Assembly (NCBI GenBank): GCA_003674045.1
Contig: PENC01000002.1
Span: 682,001 to 746,000 of the forward strand
Direction of reading: 5' to 3'
Length of the DNA stretch: 64,000 nucleotides
Origin: Streptomyces griseocarneus
GTDB lineage: Bacteria; Actinomycetota; Actinomycetes; Streptomycetales; Streptomycetaceae
Below are positions 33,896 to 45,112 of the stretch, in pieces. The notes under the pieces are model-generated. The model was given only the letters and a program-made list of their open reading frames with translations, was not told where the DNA came from and did no database searches. The position numbers and the translations under genes were made by a program. How positions within the stretch are numbered: position 1 is the first letter of the stretch; each line of letters begins with the position of its first letter.

Positions 33896-33940
33896 TGGCT
33901 GGTCACGCAGTTCCCCGCGCCCCCTTCGGGGCGCCCGGAT
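33896..33940 (+). repeat. Dispersed GC-rich hairpin repeat
   Basis: GGCTGGTCACGCAGTTCCCC then GCGCCCCCTTCGGGGCGCC. It lies 13 bases beyond the ligase stop (minus strand). Confidence 0.7.
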
Positions 33941-33952
33941 ACGGGGCGTCCG

Positions 33953-35842
<1,890 letters not shown>

Positions 35843-36144
35843 GGCGTCCCTCCGGTACCCGGTTCTTTGCTTGGTGACTCGCGAGTAACCTCCCACGCAT
35901 TGATCAGACTAGAGCCCGTACGGCGGCTGCGTAAGGGTCTGTAGTTGCCTTGTCGAAGCTGTGACCGACGGGGCTGATGTGTTCCGCACGCATCCATACA
36001 GAAGGGTGCGTTCCGTATACGGGAAGTGCCCGTCCCCTCGGGGGAACGGGCACTTCCGGGCCACGGGCGGCGCCCGCGGAGGCGTCGGCGCGCGGCTGTT
36101 TCCTGCTCTTGCCGCGGCTTCGGGCTCCGTGCGCCGACCCGCGG
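35843..36144. other. Intergenic region between lepA and acyl-CoA ligase
   Basis: 302 bases without a convincing gene. It holds the lepA terminator (36022-36057) and, nearer the ligase, AT-richer sequence (ACTCGCGAGTAACC) that may include its promoter. Confidence 0.5.
36022..36057 (-). terminator. Terminator-like hairpin after lepA
   Basis: GGAAGTGCCCG and CGGGCACTTCC form an 11-bp perfect stem with an inner CCCC/GGGG extension. It lies 88 bases downstream of lepA on the minus strand. No T-run is present. Confidence 0.7.
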
Positions 36145-38004
36145 TTACTTCTTCTTCTCGCCGCTCTCGTCCGAGGACAGCACCGCGATGAAGGCCTCCT
36201 GCGGCACCTCGACGCTGCCGACCATCTTCATCCGCTTCTTGCCCTCCTTCTGCTTCTCCAGCAGCTTCCGCTTACGGGAGATGTCACCGCCGTAGCACTT
36301 GGCGAGGACGTCCTTGCGGATGGCGCGGACGGTCTCACGGGCGATGACCCGGGCGCCGATGGCCGCCTGGATCGGCACCTCGAAGTTCTGCCGCGGGATG
36401 AGCTCGCGCAGCTTGGCGACGAGCCGCACGCCGTACGCGTACGCCTTGTCCTTGTGCGTGATCGCGGAGAACGCGTCGACCTTGTCGCCGTGCAGCAGGA
36501 TGTCGACCTTGACGAGGTCGGAGATCTGCTCGCCGGTGGGCTCGTAGTCGAGCGAGGCGTAGCCGCGGGTCTTCGACTTGAGCTGGTCGAAGAAGTCGAA
36601 GACGACCTCGGCGAGGGGCAGGGTGTAGCGGATCTCGACACGGTCCTCGGAGAGGTAGTCCATGCCGAGCAGGGTGCCGCGCCGGGTCTGGCACAGCTCC
36701 ATGATCGCGCCGATGAACTCGCTGGGGGCGAGGATCGTGGCGCGGACGACGGGCTCGTGCACCTCGTCGATCTTGCCGGTCGGGAACTCGCTCGGGTTGG
36801 TGACCTCGTGCTCCGAGCCGTCCTCCATGATCACGCGGTAGACCACGTTGGGCGCGGTGGCGATCAGGTCGAGGCCGAACTCGCGCTCCAAGCGCTCGCG
36901 GATGACCTCCAGGTGGAGCAGGCCGAGGAAGCCCACGCGGAAGCCGAAGCCGAGGGCCGCGGAGGTCTCCGGCTCGTAGACCAGGGCCGCGTCGTTGAGC
37001 TGGAGCTTGTCGAGGGCCTCGCGCAGCTCCGGGTAGTCCGAGCCGTCCAGCGGGTACAGGCCCGAGAAGACCATCGGCTTCGGGTCCTTGTAGCCGCCCA
37101 GGGCGTCGGTGGCACCGCCCTGGAACTGGGTGATGGTGTCACCCACCTTCGACTGGCGGACGTCCTTCACGCCGGTGATCAGGTAGCCCACCTCACCGAC
37201 GGACAGGCCGTCGGCCGACAGCATCTCGGGCGAGTTGGTGCCGATCTCCAGCAGCTCGTGCGCGGCGCCCGTGGACATCATCCGGATGCGCTCGCGCTTC
37301 TTGAGCGTGCCGTCGACGACCTTCACGTACGTCACCACGCCGCGGTAGGCGTCGTAGACCGAGTCGAAGATCATCGCGCGGGCGGGGGCGTCCTTGACGC
37401 CGACCGGGGCCGGGACGTCGCGCACGACGCGGTCCAGCAGCTCGGGCACGCCGACGCCGGTCTTGGCGGAGACCTTGAGCACGTCGGACGGGTCGCAGCC
37501 GACCAGGTTCGCCAGCTCGGCCGCGAACTTCTCCGGCTGGGCGGCGGGCAGGTCGATCTTGTTGAGGACCGGGATGATCGTGAGGTCGTTCTCCATCGCC
37601 AGGTAGAGGTTGGCGAGGGTCTGGGCCTCGATGCCCTGGGCCGCGTCCACCAGGAGGATGCAGCCCTCGCACGCGGCGAGGGAGCGGGAGACCTCGTAGG
37701 TGAAGTCGACGTGGCCCGGCGTGTCGATCATGTTGAGGATGTGGGTGTTGCCCGCCTCCTCGGTGGGGGCCCAGGGGAGGCGGACCGCCTGCGACTTGAT
37801 CGTGATGCCGCGCTCGCGCTCGATGTCCATCCGGTCGAGGTACTGCGCGCGCATCTGCCGCTGGTCGACCACGCCGGTGAGCTGGAGCATCCGGTCGGCA
37901 AGCGTGGACTTGCCATGGTCGATGTGCGCGATGATGCAGAAGTTGCGGATCAGAGCCGGGTCGGTACGGCTCGGCTCGGGCACGTTGGTAGGGGTCGCGG
38001 GCAC
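36145..38004 (-). CDS. lepA: Elongation factor 4 (LepA)
   Basis: A 619-residue translational GTPase that acts on stalled or mistranslocated ribosomes. Seen: G1 [15 protein letters not shown], switch region [15 protein letters not shown]3 DTPGHVDF, G4 NKIDLP, then the EF4-specific C-terminal region ending with [27 protein letters not shown] at 38004 ([21 protein letters not shown]) is the usual Streptomyces start. Divergent from rpsT, the usual genomic arrangement. Confidence 0.96.
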   Translation of the reverse strand: MPATPTNVPEPSRTDPALIRNFCIIAHIDHGKSTLADRMLQLTGVVDQRQMRAQYLDRMDIERERGITIKSQAVRLPWAPTEEAGNTHILNMIDTPGHVDFTYEVSRSLAACEGCILLVDAAQGIEAQTLANLYLAMENDLTIIPVLNKIDLPAAQPEKFAAELANLVGCDPSDVLKVSAKTGVGVPELLDRVVRDVPAPVGVKDAPARAMIFDSVYDAYRGVVTYVKVVDGTLKKRERIRMMSTGAAHELLEIGTNSPEMLSADGLSVGEVGYLITGVKDVRQSKVGDTITQFQGGATDALGGYKDPKPMVFSGLYPLDGSDYPELREALDKLQLNDAALVYEPETSAALGFGFRVGFLGLLHLEVIRERLEREFGLDLIATAPNVVYRVIMEDGSEHEVTNPSEFPTGKIDEVHEPVVRATILAPSEFIGAIMELCQTRRGTLLGMDYLSEDRVEIRYTLPLAEVVFDFFDQLKSKTRGYASLDYEPTGEQISDLVKVDILLHGDKVDAFSAITHKDKAYAYGVRLVAKLRELIPRQNFEVPIQAAIGARVIARETVRAIRKDVLAKCYGGDISRKRKLLEKQKEGKKRMKMVGSVEVPQEAFIAVLSSDESGEKKK

Positions 38005-38213
38005 GCAGGATCCATTCGGTGACTTCGGCGTTCGCACGCCAGTCTCGGCGGGAGTCGGGGTATACGACCCTTCCATGGTCCCATGAGCGGCGGGTACGGT
38101 CCGGTTTGGGAGGCCGGAGAGCCTGCTGGTAGTCTGGACCACTGTGCCTGGCGTGCCCTCTACACGCCGCGGGCACACTTTCGAAATCCAACGAACCTGA
38201 AAAGGCTCTTTTC

Positions 38214-38480
38214 GTGGCGAACATCAAGTCCCAGATCAAGCGGAACAAGACCAACGAGAAGGCGCGCCTGCGCAACAAGGCCGTCAAGTCCGGGGTCAAG
38301 ACCTTCATCCGCTCGGCTCGCGAGGCCATCGCCGCCGGTGACGTGGAGAAGGCCACCGCCGCCGTCGCCCTGGCCGGCAAGAAGCTCGACAAGGCCGCCA
38401 GCAAGGGTGTTCTGCACAAGAACGCCGCCGCCAACAAGAAGTCGGCGCTGGCCAAGCAGGTCGCGGCGCTCAAGGGCTGA
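38214..38480 (+). CDS. rpsT: 30S ribosomal protein S20
   Basis: The 88-residue bS20 protein, which binds the 5' domain and helix 44 of 16S rRNA. The sequence is basic and Ala/Lys-rich throughout: [25 protein letters not shown] at the start and [19 protein letters not shown] at the end, with the full family length. GTG start, GAAAAGG 11 bases upstream. Followed by a strong terminator. Confidence 0.97.
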   Translation: MANIKSQIKRNKTNEKARLRNKAVKSGVKTFIRSAREAIAAGDVEKATAAVALAGKKLDKAASKGVLHKNAAANKKSALAKQVAALKG

Positions 38481-38635
38481 CAACGTCCTTCCGGGGCCTT
38501 CCGTTCCTGACGGCCCCGACCCCGCCGGTGCGGGTGCAGCGGACCCTCTCAACCGCTCCGTCCCGGCAATCCCGACCGCACGCGGACGTTCGCCACGTGG
38601 GTGCGGTCTGTTGAGCCTCACGGCTCAGTGATTTC

Positions 38636-38686
38636 CCGAAAGGCCTTGCCTTCGCCCTTCCCCGGGGCGAGGGCGGGGCCTTTCGG
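38636..38686 (+). terminator. rpsT terminator
   Basis: CCGAAAGGCC and GGCCTTTCGG form the outer stem, with an inner GCCCTTCCCC/GGGGCGAGGGC stem, then TGTTTCC. It lies about 155 bases after the rpsT stop. Confidence 0.75.
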
Positions 38687-38750
38687 TGTTTCCGGGGGCG
38701 GAGCCCCCAGGCCCCGGTTCACTTGTCTGCGGGCCGGGGGGCCGATCGTG

Positions 38751-38833
38751 TTCGTCTGCGGGTCCGGTGGGGGCTGGGCGCACCCACGCGGCGGAGCCGC
38801 ACAATGTCACAGCCCCGCGCCCCTTAGGGGCGC
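38751..38833 (+). repeat. Composite dispersed repeat
   Basis: TTCGTCTGCGGGTCCGGTGG, CACCCACGCGGCGGAGCCGC, then CACAGCCCCGCGCCCCTTAG and GGGCGC. It has the same block order as the reverse copy at 32476-32570. It ends at the 3' end of holA and may terminate both sides. Confidence 0.7.
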
Positions 38834-38837
38834 TGAT

Positions 38838-39827
38838 CTACAGGTTGCGGGAGCGCGCCGCTCTGGCGATGGCGACCACCGCCTTTTCCAGGGCGTACTC
38901 CGGGTCGTCGCCCCCGCCCTTCACGCCCGCGTCCGCTTCCGCCACGGCACGCAGCGCCACGGCCACCCCGTCCGCCGTCCAGCCCCGCATCTGCTGCCGC
39001 ACCCGGTCGATCTTCCACGGCGGCATACCCAGGTCGCGGGCGAGATCGCCCGGGCGGGCGCCCCGCGGCGCGGAGGCGAGCTTGCCGATCGCGCGGACGC
39101 CCTGGGCGAGGGCGCTGGTGATCAGCACGGGGGCGACACCGGTGGAGATGGCCCAGCGGAGAGCCTCCAGGGCCTCGGCGGCGCGGCCCTCCACGGCACG
39201 GTCGGCGACGGTGAAGCTGGATGCCTCGGCGCGGCCGGTGTAGTAGCGGGCCACGACGGACTCGTCGATGGTGCCCTCGATGTCGGCGACGAGCTGGGCG
39301 CAGGCGCTCGCGAGCTCGCGCAGGTCGCTGCCGATCGCGTCCACCAGGGCCTGGCAGGCCTCGGGGGTCGCGGAGCGGCCCATCGCGCGGAACTCCGAGC
39401 GGACGAACGCCAGCCGGTCCGCGGGCTTGGTCATCTTGGGGCAGGCGACCTCGCGGGCCCCTGCCTTGCGGGCCGCGTCCAGCAGGCCCTTGCCCTTCGC
39501 TCCGCCCGCGTGCAGCAGGACGAGGGTGATCTCCTCGGCGGGCGCGCCGAGATAGCCCTTCACGTCCTTGACCGAGTCCGCCGACAGGTCCTGCGCGTTG
39601 CGCACGATCACGACTTTGCGCTCGGCGAACAGCGACGGGCTGGTCAGCTCCGCCAGCGTGCCGGGCTGCAGCTGGTCGGAGGTGAGATCCCGTACGTCGG
39701 TGTCCGCGTCGGCGGCTCGGGCGGCGTCCACCACCTCGCGCACGGCGCGGTCCAAGAGGAGATCCTCCTGGCCCACGGCGAGCGTGACGGGGGCGAGAAG
39801 GTCGTCGGTTGCAGTCTTCCTGGCCAT
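38838..39827 (-). CDS. holA: DNA polymerase III subunit delta
   Basis: A 329-residue HolA subunit, the clamp-loader wrench that opens the beta clamp. Seen: MARKTATDDLLAPVTLAVGQEDLLLDRAV, then the AAA-like core with SLFAERKVVIVRNAQDL, ITLVLLHAGGAKGKGLLD, CPKMTKPADRLAFVRSEFR, ALVDAIGSDLRELASACAQL, and the C-terminal helical collar (PPWKIDRVRQQMRGWT). Length is normal. A Met three codons upstream (39839) is an alternative start. Between rpsT and comEC, as in other Streptomyces. Confidence 0.93.
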   Translation of the reverse strand: MARKTATDDLLAPVTLAVGQEDLLLDRAVREVVDAARAADADTDVRDLTSDQLQPGTLAELTSPSLFAERKVVIVRNAQDLSADSVKDVKGYLGAPAEEITLVLLHAGGAKGKGLLDAARKAGAREVACPKMTKPADRLAFVRSEFRAMGRSATPEACQALVDAIGSDLRELASACAQLVADIEGTIDESVVARYYTGRAEASSFTVADRAVEGRAAEALEALRWAISTGVAPVLITSALAQGVRAIGKLASAPRGARPGDLARDLGMPPWKIDRVRQQMRGWTADGVAVALRAVAEADAGVKGGGDDPEYALEKAVVAIARAARSRNL

Positions 39828-39947
39828 CGCGTCCAGCATCCCACGCGCCGCTGACACTCCCGCCCGCACCGCCTCCCCGGACTCCCGGGACGTCACCGGG
39901 ACGTCAAGAACGGACCCCGCGTCGCGCCCGCCGGGGCATACCGCACA

Positions 39948-40274
39948 ATGAGCGTTGTGAGCAGCGTTTCCTCTTCTTACCCGGCCTCTTCGCGCCCGGT
40001 TTCCTCGCCGTCCTCCGCCTACTCCGGGGACGACCCCGTACGGCACCTGCTGGTGCTGCCCGACCGCGACACCGCCGACGAGGTGGCGGAGGAGGCCGGC
40101 CGGCGCTTCGACCTGGAGGACGACCCGCAGGTCGTGCGCGAGGCCCTCGCGGGCGAGGACGACGCGGAGGACGCCCAGTGGCTCGTCGTCCTGGAGGACC
40201 CGAGCGGCTCGCTGGACGTCGTCGCGCTGCGCGAGCTCGCCGAGGAGTACGACGGCTGGCTCGAGACCGAGTGA
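39948..40274 (+). CDS. Conserved hypothetical acidic protein
   Basis: A 108-residue acidic protein. A Ser-rich N-terminus (~1-27) precedes a compact alpha/beta domain: RHLLVLPDRDTADEVAEEAGRRFDLEDD, a helix, WLVVLEDPSGSLDVVALRELAEEYDGWLETE. The alternating strand/helix and acidic surface resemble RraB-type ribonuclease-regulator folds, but this is not established. Conserved next to comEC in Streptomyces. GTG at 39957 is an alternative start. Confidence 0.65.
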   Translation: MSVVSSVSSSYPASSRPVSSPSSAYSGDDPVRHLLVLPDRDTADEVAEEAGRRFDLEDDPQVVREALAGEDDAEDAQWLVVLEDPSGSLDVVALRELAEEYDGWLETE

Positions 40275-40351
40275 CGCGGTAGCCCGGCTGAAGCCGCACG
40301 GCCCGGCGCCCGGCCATGACGGGACGGGTGGGACGGGCACGGCGGTCCCGG

Positions 40352-43033
40352 TCACGGCGGCGTGACCGCCGTCGCCTCGGACGTCACCGCCACCGGGCCG
40401 TCCCTGTCCGTCCGCAGTACCGCCGCCCCCTGCGACCCCAGCTCCGCGAGCGTGTGCGGGGACGGGTGACCGTACGGGTTGCCCGTGCCCACGGACACGA
40501 CGGCCAGCCGCGGATGGAGCCTGCGTATCAGCTCGGGGTCCTGGTAGGCGGAGCCATGGTGGGCGACCTTGAGGACGTCCACCGACGGCAACTCGGGGTG
40601 GGCCTCCAGCAGCGCCCGCTGCGCGGGTGGTTCGAGGTCGCCGAGCAGGAGCAGGGACAGCCCCGCGCTGTGCACCAACAGGGTCACGCTCGCGTCGTTG
40701 GGGCCGTCCTCCGCAGCGGCGGCCACGGCCCCTCCCGGTATCACCGGCGGCGGCCACAGCACCTCCCACGACAGTTCCCCGAGACGGCGCCGCTCCCCCG
40801 GCACGGCTTCCACGACCGGGACGCCCGCCTGCTGCGCCGTGCGGCGCACGAACGTCACCTGACCCGGCGGTGCCGCGAGCGACGTCGTCTCGATCGCCCC
40901 GACCGCCCGGCCCCGCAGCACACCCGGCAGGCCGTCCACGTGATCCGCGTGGAAGTGACTGAGTATCAGCAGTGGCACCCGCTCCACCCCGAGGGCCCGC
41001 AGGCAGCGGTCGACGGCGCGGGGCTCCGGGCCCGCGTCCACGACCACGGCGCTGCCCTCCCCCGCCGCGAGCACGAGCGCGTCGCCCTGCCCCACATCGC
41101 ACGCGGCGAATCGCCACCCCGGCGGCGGCCAGCCGGTGACGACCCGGGTCAGCGGGGCCGGGCGAATCAGCGCGACCATCAGCAGCAGCGCGCACGCGGC
41201 GCAGAGCCAGGGACGGCGCAGCACCCCGCGCGCCGCGACCACCGCGGCGGCGGTGACCACGGCCAGCAGCAGCCCTCCCGCCCAGGTGCCCGGCCAGCCG
41301 AGCTCCGCACCGGGCAGGTCCGCGCCCGTACGGGCCACGGAGGCCGCCCAGGACGCGGGCCACCCGGCGAGCCAGGCGAGCCCCTGGGCCAGCGGCGGGG
41401 CGACGGGTGCGGCCACCAGCGCCGCGAAGCCGAGGACCGTGGCGGGCGCCACCGCCAGCTCCGCCAGGAGATTGCAGGGCACCGCCACCAGGCTCACACG
41501 CGCTGCCATCACCGCGATCACGGGCCCGCACACGGCCTGTGCCGCGGCGGCCGCGGCGAGCGACTCCGCGGCCCGTGCCGGAACACCGCGCCGCCGCAGC
41601 GCGTCGCCCCAGCGCGGAGCCAGGGTGAGCAGGGCCCCGGTCGCGAGTACGGACAGGGCGAAGCCGTAACTCCTGGACAGCCACGGGTCGTAGAGCACGA
41701 GCAGCAGCACCGCCGCCGCCAGCGCGGGCAGCAGACTTCTGCGCCGCCCCGTGCCGATGGCCATCAGCGTGATCAGCCCGCACACCGCCGCCCTCAGCAC
41801 GCTCGGATCGGGGCGGCACACGACCACGAAGCCCAGCACCAGCAGCGCGCCCAGCACCGCCGTCAGCCGCAGCGGCACCCCGAGCCGGGCCGCCAGCCCC
41901 CGGCGCTCGGCCCGCGCGGCCAGGTGGGGCGGCCCGACGAGCACCGTGATCAGGATCGCGAGATTGCTCCCCGAGACGGCCAGCAGATGCGTCAGATCCG
42001 TGGCCCGGAAGGCCTCTTCGAGCTCGGGCGGGATGCGTGACGTGTCGCCCACCACCAGCCCGGGGAGGAGCGCGCGGGCGTCCGTCTCCAGCCCGTCCGT
42101 GGCGGACCGGAGACCTGCCCGGAGCCGGGCGGCCACCCGCTGGAGCGCGCTCGGCCGCCCGATCACCTCGGGCGGGCCCTGGCCGCCGACGCGGATCACG
42201 GCGGCGATGCGGTCGCCCTCCCGGGCGGGCGGGGCGAGACGGCCCGTGACCTTGACCTTTGTGGAGGGCAGCAGGCCCAGCCAGGACGGGTGGGCGATCA
42301 CGAGAACCGGTGTGCGGAGCGCTGTCGCGGCGGCCGCCGTCCCGCGCGCCTCGCGGCCCCCGTTCAGCAGTCGCGTGGCCTCGCCTTCCAGGACGACGGT
42401 CGGCTGCGCACGCGCCGCTCCACGCACGTGCGGGCGGGTGGACCTGGGGTCGCTCGTGACCGTGACCTCCAGGGTGGCCTCGGCGTAGCGGGCCGCCAAA
42501 GGCGGGAGAGGGCCGCGGTGCGTGTCGGCCGCGGTCAGGGCGGCCGATGCGGCGGCTGCCGCCGCGCACAGCAGCACTGCCGCGATGGCGGTCGCGCTCG
42601 CGGCTGTCGCCGCTGCTGCTGCCGTTGCCGTTGCCGTGCGGTGCGGCTTGGGGATCCGGTCGCGCCCACCGGGGTGGTGCGTCGGCTCAGTGGGCGTCTG
42701 CGGGTTGTGTGTGGCTGGTCGCGCCGTTCCCCGCGCCCCTGACGGGGCGCTTACCATTTGCCGCCCAGCAGCTCGGTCCACCATGTCAGCGGGCGAGTGC
42801 GGGCCGTCTGCGGCCGGGCGCGCCGTTCCCCGCGCCTCTGACGGGGCGTGTTGTCGGCTGCCACGGGCTCTCAGCACCAGTACGCACGCCGTCGCCACGG
42901 CCAGGGTTACCGCCACGGCGACCGTGCGGCCGTCTGTCACCAGGGCTGCTGCCGCAGCTGCCCATGCCGCGGCGGCGGGTGCGATCAGGCGGAGGTCGGC
43001 CGGTGGGGCCTGGGGTGGCGCGGGTGCGGTCAT
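40352..43033 (-). CDS. comEC: ComEC/Rec2 DNA-uptake channel protein
   Basis: An 893-residue polytopic membrane protein of the ComEC/Rec2 family, the proposed channel for single-stranded DNA uptake. It has an N-terminal Ala/Val membrane region, an OB-like DUF4131 part, the Competence domain (LTHLLAVSGSNLAILITVLVG and several spans) and a C-terminal MBL domain with SHFHADHVDGLPG and VLKVAHHGSAYQD. Odd: between the first two membrane spans, two copies of the dispersed repeat (~42710-42750, 42791-42849) are translated as hydrophilic SEARGTARPA and SGARGTARPA segments. ATGA overlap with comEA. Confidence 0.92.
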   Translation of the reverse strand: MTAPAPPQAPPADLRLIAPAAAAWAAAAAALVTDGRTVAVAVTLAVATACVLVLRARGSRQHAPSEARGTARPAADGPHSPADMVDRAAGRQMVSAPSGARGTARPATHNPQTPTEPTHHPGGRDRIPKPHRTATATAAAAATAASATAIAAVLLCAAAAAASAALTAADTHRGPLPPLAARYAEATLEVTVTSDPRSTRPHVRGAARAQPTVVLEGEATRLLNGGREARGTAAAATALRTPVLVIAHPSWLGLLPSTKVKVTGRLAPPAREGDRIAAVIRVGGQGPPEVIGRPSALQRVAARLRAGLRSATDGLETDARALLPGLVVGDTSRIPPELEEAFRATDLTHLLAVSGSNLAILITVLVGPPHLAARAERRGLAARLGVPLRLTAVLGALLVLGFVVVCRPDPSVLRAAVCGLITLMAIGTGRRRSLLPALAAAVLLLVLYDPWLSRSYGFALSVLATGALLTLAPRWGDALRRRGVPARAAESLAAAAAAQAVCGPVIAVMAARVSLVAVPCNLLAELAVAPATVLGFAALVAAPVAPPLAQGLAWLAGWPASWAASVARTGADLPGAELGWPGTWAGGLLLAVVTAAAVVAARGVLRRPWLCAACALLLMVALIRPAPLTRVVTGWPPPGWRFAACDVGQGDALVLAAGEGSAVVVDAGPEPRAVDRCLRALGVERVPLLILSHFHADHVDGLPGVLRGRAVGAIETTSLAAPPGQVTFVRRTAQQAGVPVVEAVPGERRRLGELSWEVLWPPPVIPGGAVAAAAEDGPNDASVTLLVHSAGLSLLLLGDLEPPAQRALLEAHPELPSVDVLKVAHHGSAYQDPELIRRLHPRLAVVSVGTGNPYGHPSPHTLAELGSQGAAVLRTDRDGPVAVTSEATAVTPP
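42710..42750 (+). repeat. Dispersed repeat inside comEC (copy A)
   Basis: GTGGCTGGTCGCGCCGTTCC then CCGCGCCCCTGACGGGGCGC. It is antisense to comEC and translated there as SAPSGARGTARPA. Confidence 0.75.
42791..42849 (+). repeat. Dispersed repeat inside comEC (copy B)
   Basis: GGGCGAGTGCGGGCCGTCTG, then GCGCGCCGTTCCCCGCGCCT and CTGACGGGGCG. It is tandem with copy A (about 80 bases apart) and translated as HAPSEARGTARPA. Confidence 0.75.
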
Positions 43034-43908
43034 GGCTGGACCAGGGCGCGGAGGTCGTTGAAGCGGCGCGCGCCGATGCCGTTGACGTGGCGGAGCTCGT
43101 CCACGGACCGGAAGCCGCCGTGCTCGGTGCGGTACTCGACGATGTGCTGGGCGAGGACCGGGCCGACGCCCGGGAGCGCGTCGAATTGCTCGGCCGTCGC
43201 GGAGTTGAGGCTGATGGGGCCTGTCGGTCTGCCGGCCGTGCCTCCTGCGCCCGGCGGCGCCCCTCCCTGTGGTGGTGCCGGCGCCCCCACCACGATCTGC
43301 TCGCCGTCGACGAGCAGCCGGGCCCGGTTGAGGCCCGTGACATCCGTGCCCGGCTGAGCACCTCCGGCCGCGGTCAGGGCGTCGATGACCCTCGATCCCG
43401 GCGGCAGGTGCTGGATGCCCGGGCGCAGGACCTTCCCCGCCACGTCCACCACCACGCCGCTCCCGCCCCCGGTCCGGCTCGCGGCATCGGGCGGGCTCGC
43501 GCGTTCAGCCCGGCTCCTGGCTCCGGCCGGAGCCACGGGAGCCTTCCGTGGAGCCGCGGCCACCGCCGCGGGCACGTCCCGGTCCGGCGGGCGGACGCTC
43601 TGCGGACGGCCCGCCCAGAAGTGGTACGCGGCGAACACGCACGCCGCGACCAGCACCACCGCGAGCGCGGCGAGCGTCTTGGGTTCGACGCCGCAACAGA
43701 GTTGGACCCACATCGGCAGGCGCTCGCCCAAGGCCGTGCGCCAGCTTCCGTGCGCTCCGGGGTTTTTCCGCCCCGGGAATCCGGGTGGCGGATCGGCACC
43801 GCCGCGTCCGGGCGGGCGTTCCGGGAACAGGGTCGCGGCGCGTTCCCTCTGCGACGCCGAGGCGAAGTCGGTCGGGTCGAGCGTTGCGGCGGTCCGGCGA
43901 TCAGTCAT
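43030..43908 (-). CDS. comEA: ComEA-type DNA-binding membrane protein
   Basis: A 292-residue ComEA-like receptor for double-stranded DNA. Seen: a long cytosolic N-terminus, one membrane span (~76-96, LAALAVVLVAACVFAAYHFW), a Pro/Ala linker, a SLBB domain (VVVDVAGKVLRPGIQHLPPG, VIDALTAAGGA) and the C-terminal double helix-hairpin-helix (SLNSATAEQFDALPGVGPVLAQHIVEYR, VDELRHVNGIGARRFNDLR). ATG at 43908. It overlaps comEC by 4 bases, so they are translated together. Confidence 0.92.
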   Translation of the reverse strand: MTDRRTAATLDPTDFASASQRERAATLFPERPPGRGGADPPPGFPGRKNPGAHGSWRTALGERLPMWVQLCCGVEPKTLAALAVVLVAACVFAAYHFWAGRPQSVRPPDRDVPAAVAAAPRKAPVAPAGARSRAERASPPDAASRTGGGSGVVVDVAGKVLRPGIQHLPPGSRVIDALTAAGGAQPGTDVTGLNRARLLVDGEQIVVGAPAPPQGGAPPGAGGTAGRPTGPISLNSATAEQFDALPGVGPVLAQHIVEYRTEHGGFRSVDELRHVNGIGARRFNDLRALVQP

Positions 43909-44016
43909 GACTCGACCGTAGGCGCGTTTCCGAAATCCCGTCGGAGCGCCTTGAATTCCGTGGATAACCAGCGAGTTGTGGAAAACCACGTCACCTGAAC
44001 AGGGGGCACCGCATCC

Positions 44017-44862
44017 CTATCGCGGCGCGACCACCACGCCCAGCAGACCCGGTCCCGTGTGCGCCCCGATGACTGCTCCCACCTCGCTGACGTGGAGTTC
44101 CTGAAGCCCTGGCACGCGTTCGCGCAGCCGGTCCGCGAGGAGGGTCGCGCGGTCGGGGGCGGCCAAGTGGTGGACGGCGATGTCGACGGGGGCCGCGCCC
44201 GCCCGCTCCACGGCGATCTCCTCCAGGCGGGCGATGGCCTTGGAGGCCGTACGGACCTTCTCCCGCAACTCGATGCGGCCGTCGTCCAGTTGGAGCAGGG
44301 GCTTCACCGCGAGCGCGGAACCCAGCAGCGCCTGCGCCGCGCCGATCCGGCCGCCCCTGCGGAGGTAGTCGAGGGTGTCCACGTAGAAGAACGCGACCGT
44401 GCTCTGCGCGCGCTTCTCCGCGGCGGCGACGGCCTCGTCGAGGGTGCCGCCCGCGTCCGCCGTCTCCGCCGCGGCCAGCGCGCAGAAGCCGAGGGCCATG
44501 GCGACCATCCCGGTGTCCACGACCCTGACGGGCACCGGCGCTTCGGCCGCCGCGGCGACCGCCGCGTCGTACGTGCCCGAGATCTCGGCGGACAGGTGGA
44601 GCGAGACGATGCTCTCCGCCCCCGACTCCGCCGCCGCGCGGTAGGCGGCCGCGAAGCGCTCGGGGCCGGGCCGGGACGTGGTCACCGGCCTGCGTTTCTG
44701 CAGCGCCTGGGCGAGGGAGCGGGCGGAGATCTCGGTGCCTTCTTCGAGCGCCTCGTCGTCCAGGACCACGGTCAGCGGTACGGCGGTGATGCCGTGCCGC
44801 TCCATCGTCTGCTGTGGCAGGTAGGCCGTGGAATCGGTGACGACAGCGACGTGGCGGGACAT
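44017..44862 (-). CDS. DegV family fatty-acid-binding protein
   Basis: A 281-residue DegV protein, the family that presents fatty acids to FakA-type kinases. Seen: VVTDSTAYLPQQTMERHGITAVPLTV (1-35), VTTSRPGPERFAAAYRAA with the conserved TSxP, VSLHLSAEISGTYDAAVAAA, RVVDTGMVAMALGF, FFYVDTLDYLRRGGRIG and the C-terminal GAVIGAHTGPGLLGVVV. Full length. No kinase gene is adjacent. Confidence 0.92.
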   Translation of the reverse strand: MSRHVAVVTDSTAYLPQQTMERHGITAVPLTVVLDDEALEEGTEISARSLAQALQKRRPVTTSRPGPERFAAAYRAAAESGAESIVSLHLSAEISGTYDAAVAAAAEAPVPVRVVDTGMVAMALGFCALAAAETADAGGTLDEAVAAAEKRAQSTVAFFYVDTLDYLRRGGRIGAAQALLGSALAVKPLLQLDDGRIELREKVRTASKAIARLEEIAVERAGAAPVDIAVHHLAAPDRATLLADRLRERVPGLQELHVSEVGAVIGAHTGPGLLGVVVAPR

Positions 44863-44959
44863 GTTCCGGAGATTACCTCTCCGGGCGGGTGTGCGGCAGT
44901 ACGGCGTCCCTTGCCGGGGGCTTGGCGGGGGCGCCTACGAGCTCGGTCCGTGATGTCGT

Positions 44960-45020
44960 CGGGCGGGTGCGGGTTGTTTGTGGCTTGGCGCGCAGTTCCC
45001 CGCGCCCCTTACGGGGCGCG
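44960..45020 (+). repeat. Dispersed GC-rich hairpin repeat
   Basis: CGGGCGGGTGCGGGTTGTTT, then GGCGCGCAGTTCCCCGCGCC and CCTTACGGGGCGCG. It carries the full-length version of the element, including the upstream GGGCG-GTGCGGGTTG part. Confidence 0.75.
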
Positions 45021-45029
45021 TTCGCTTGG

Positions 45030-45088
45030 CGCGCCCACGCGGCGGAGCCGCAAATACAACGCGGCCCCGCGCCCCTGATGGGGCGCGT
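45030..45088 (+). repeat. Composite dispersed repeat, second block
   Basis: CGCGCCCACGCGGCGGAGCC then GCGGCCCCGCGCCCCTGATG and GGGCGCGTG. It adjoins the previous copy. Confidence 0.7.
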
Positions 45089-45112
45089 GCTGTCCTCTGC
45101 TGCCCCGGCCGG

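Larger units (their letters stand above)
38481..38837. other. Intergenic region between rpsT and holA
   Basis: 357 bases with no convincing gene. It holds the rpsT terminator (38636-38686) and a composite dispersed repeat (38751-38833) that runs to within 4 bases of the holA stop. Confidence 0.6.

Noticed and set aside
38838..42569. 1243-codon frame extending holA upstream
   Set aside because: The HolA family starts at 39827; the rest is antisense to a hypothetical gene and shadows comEC.
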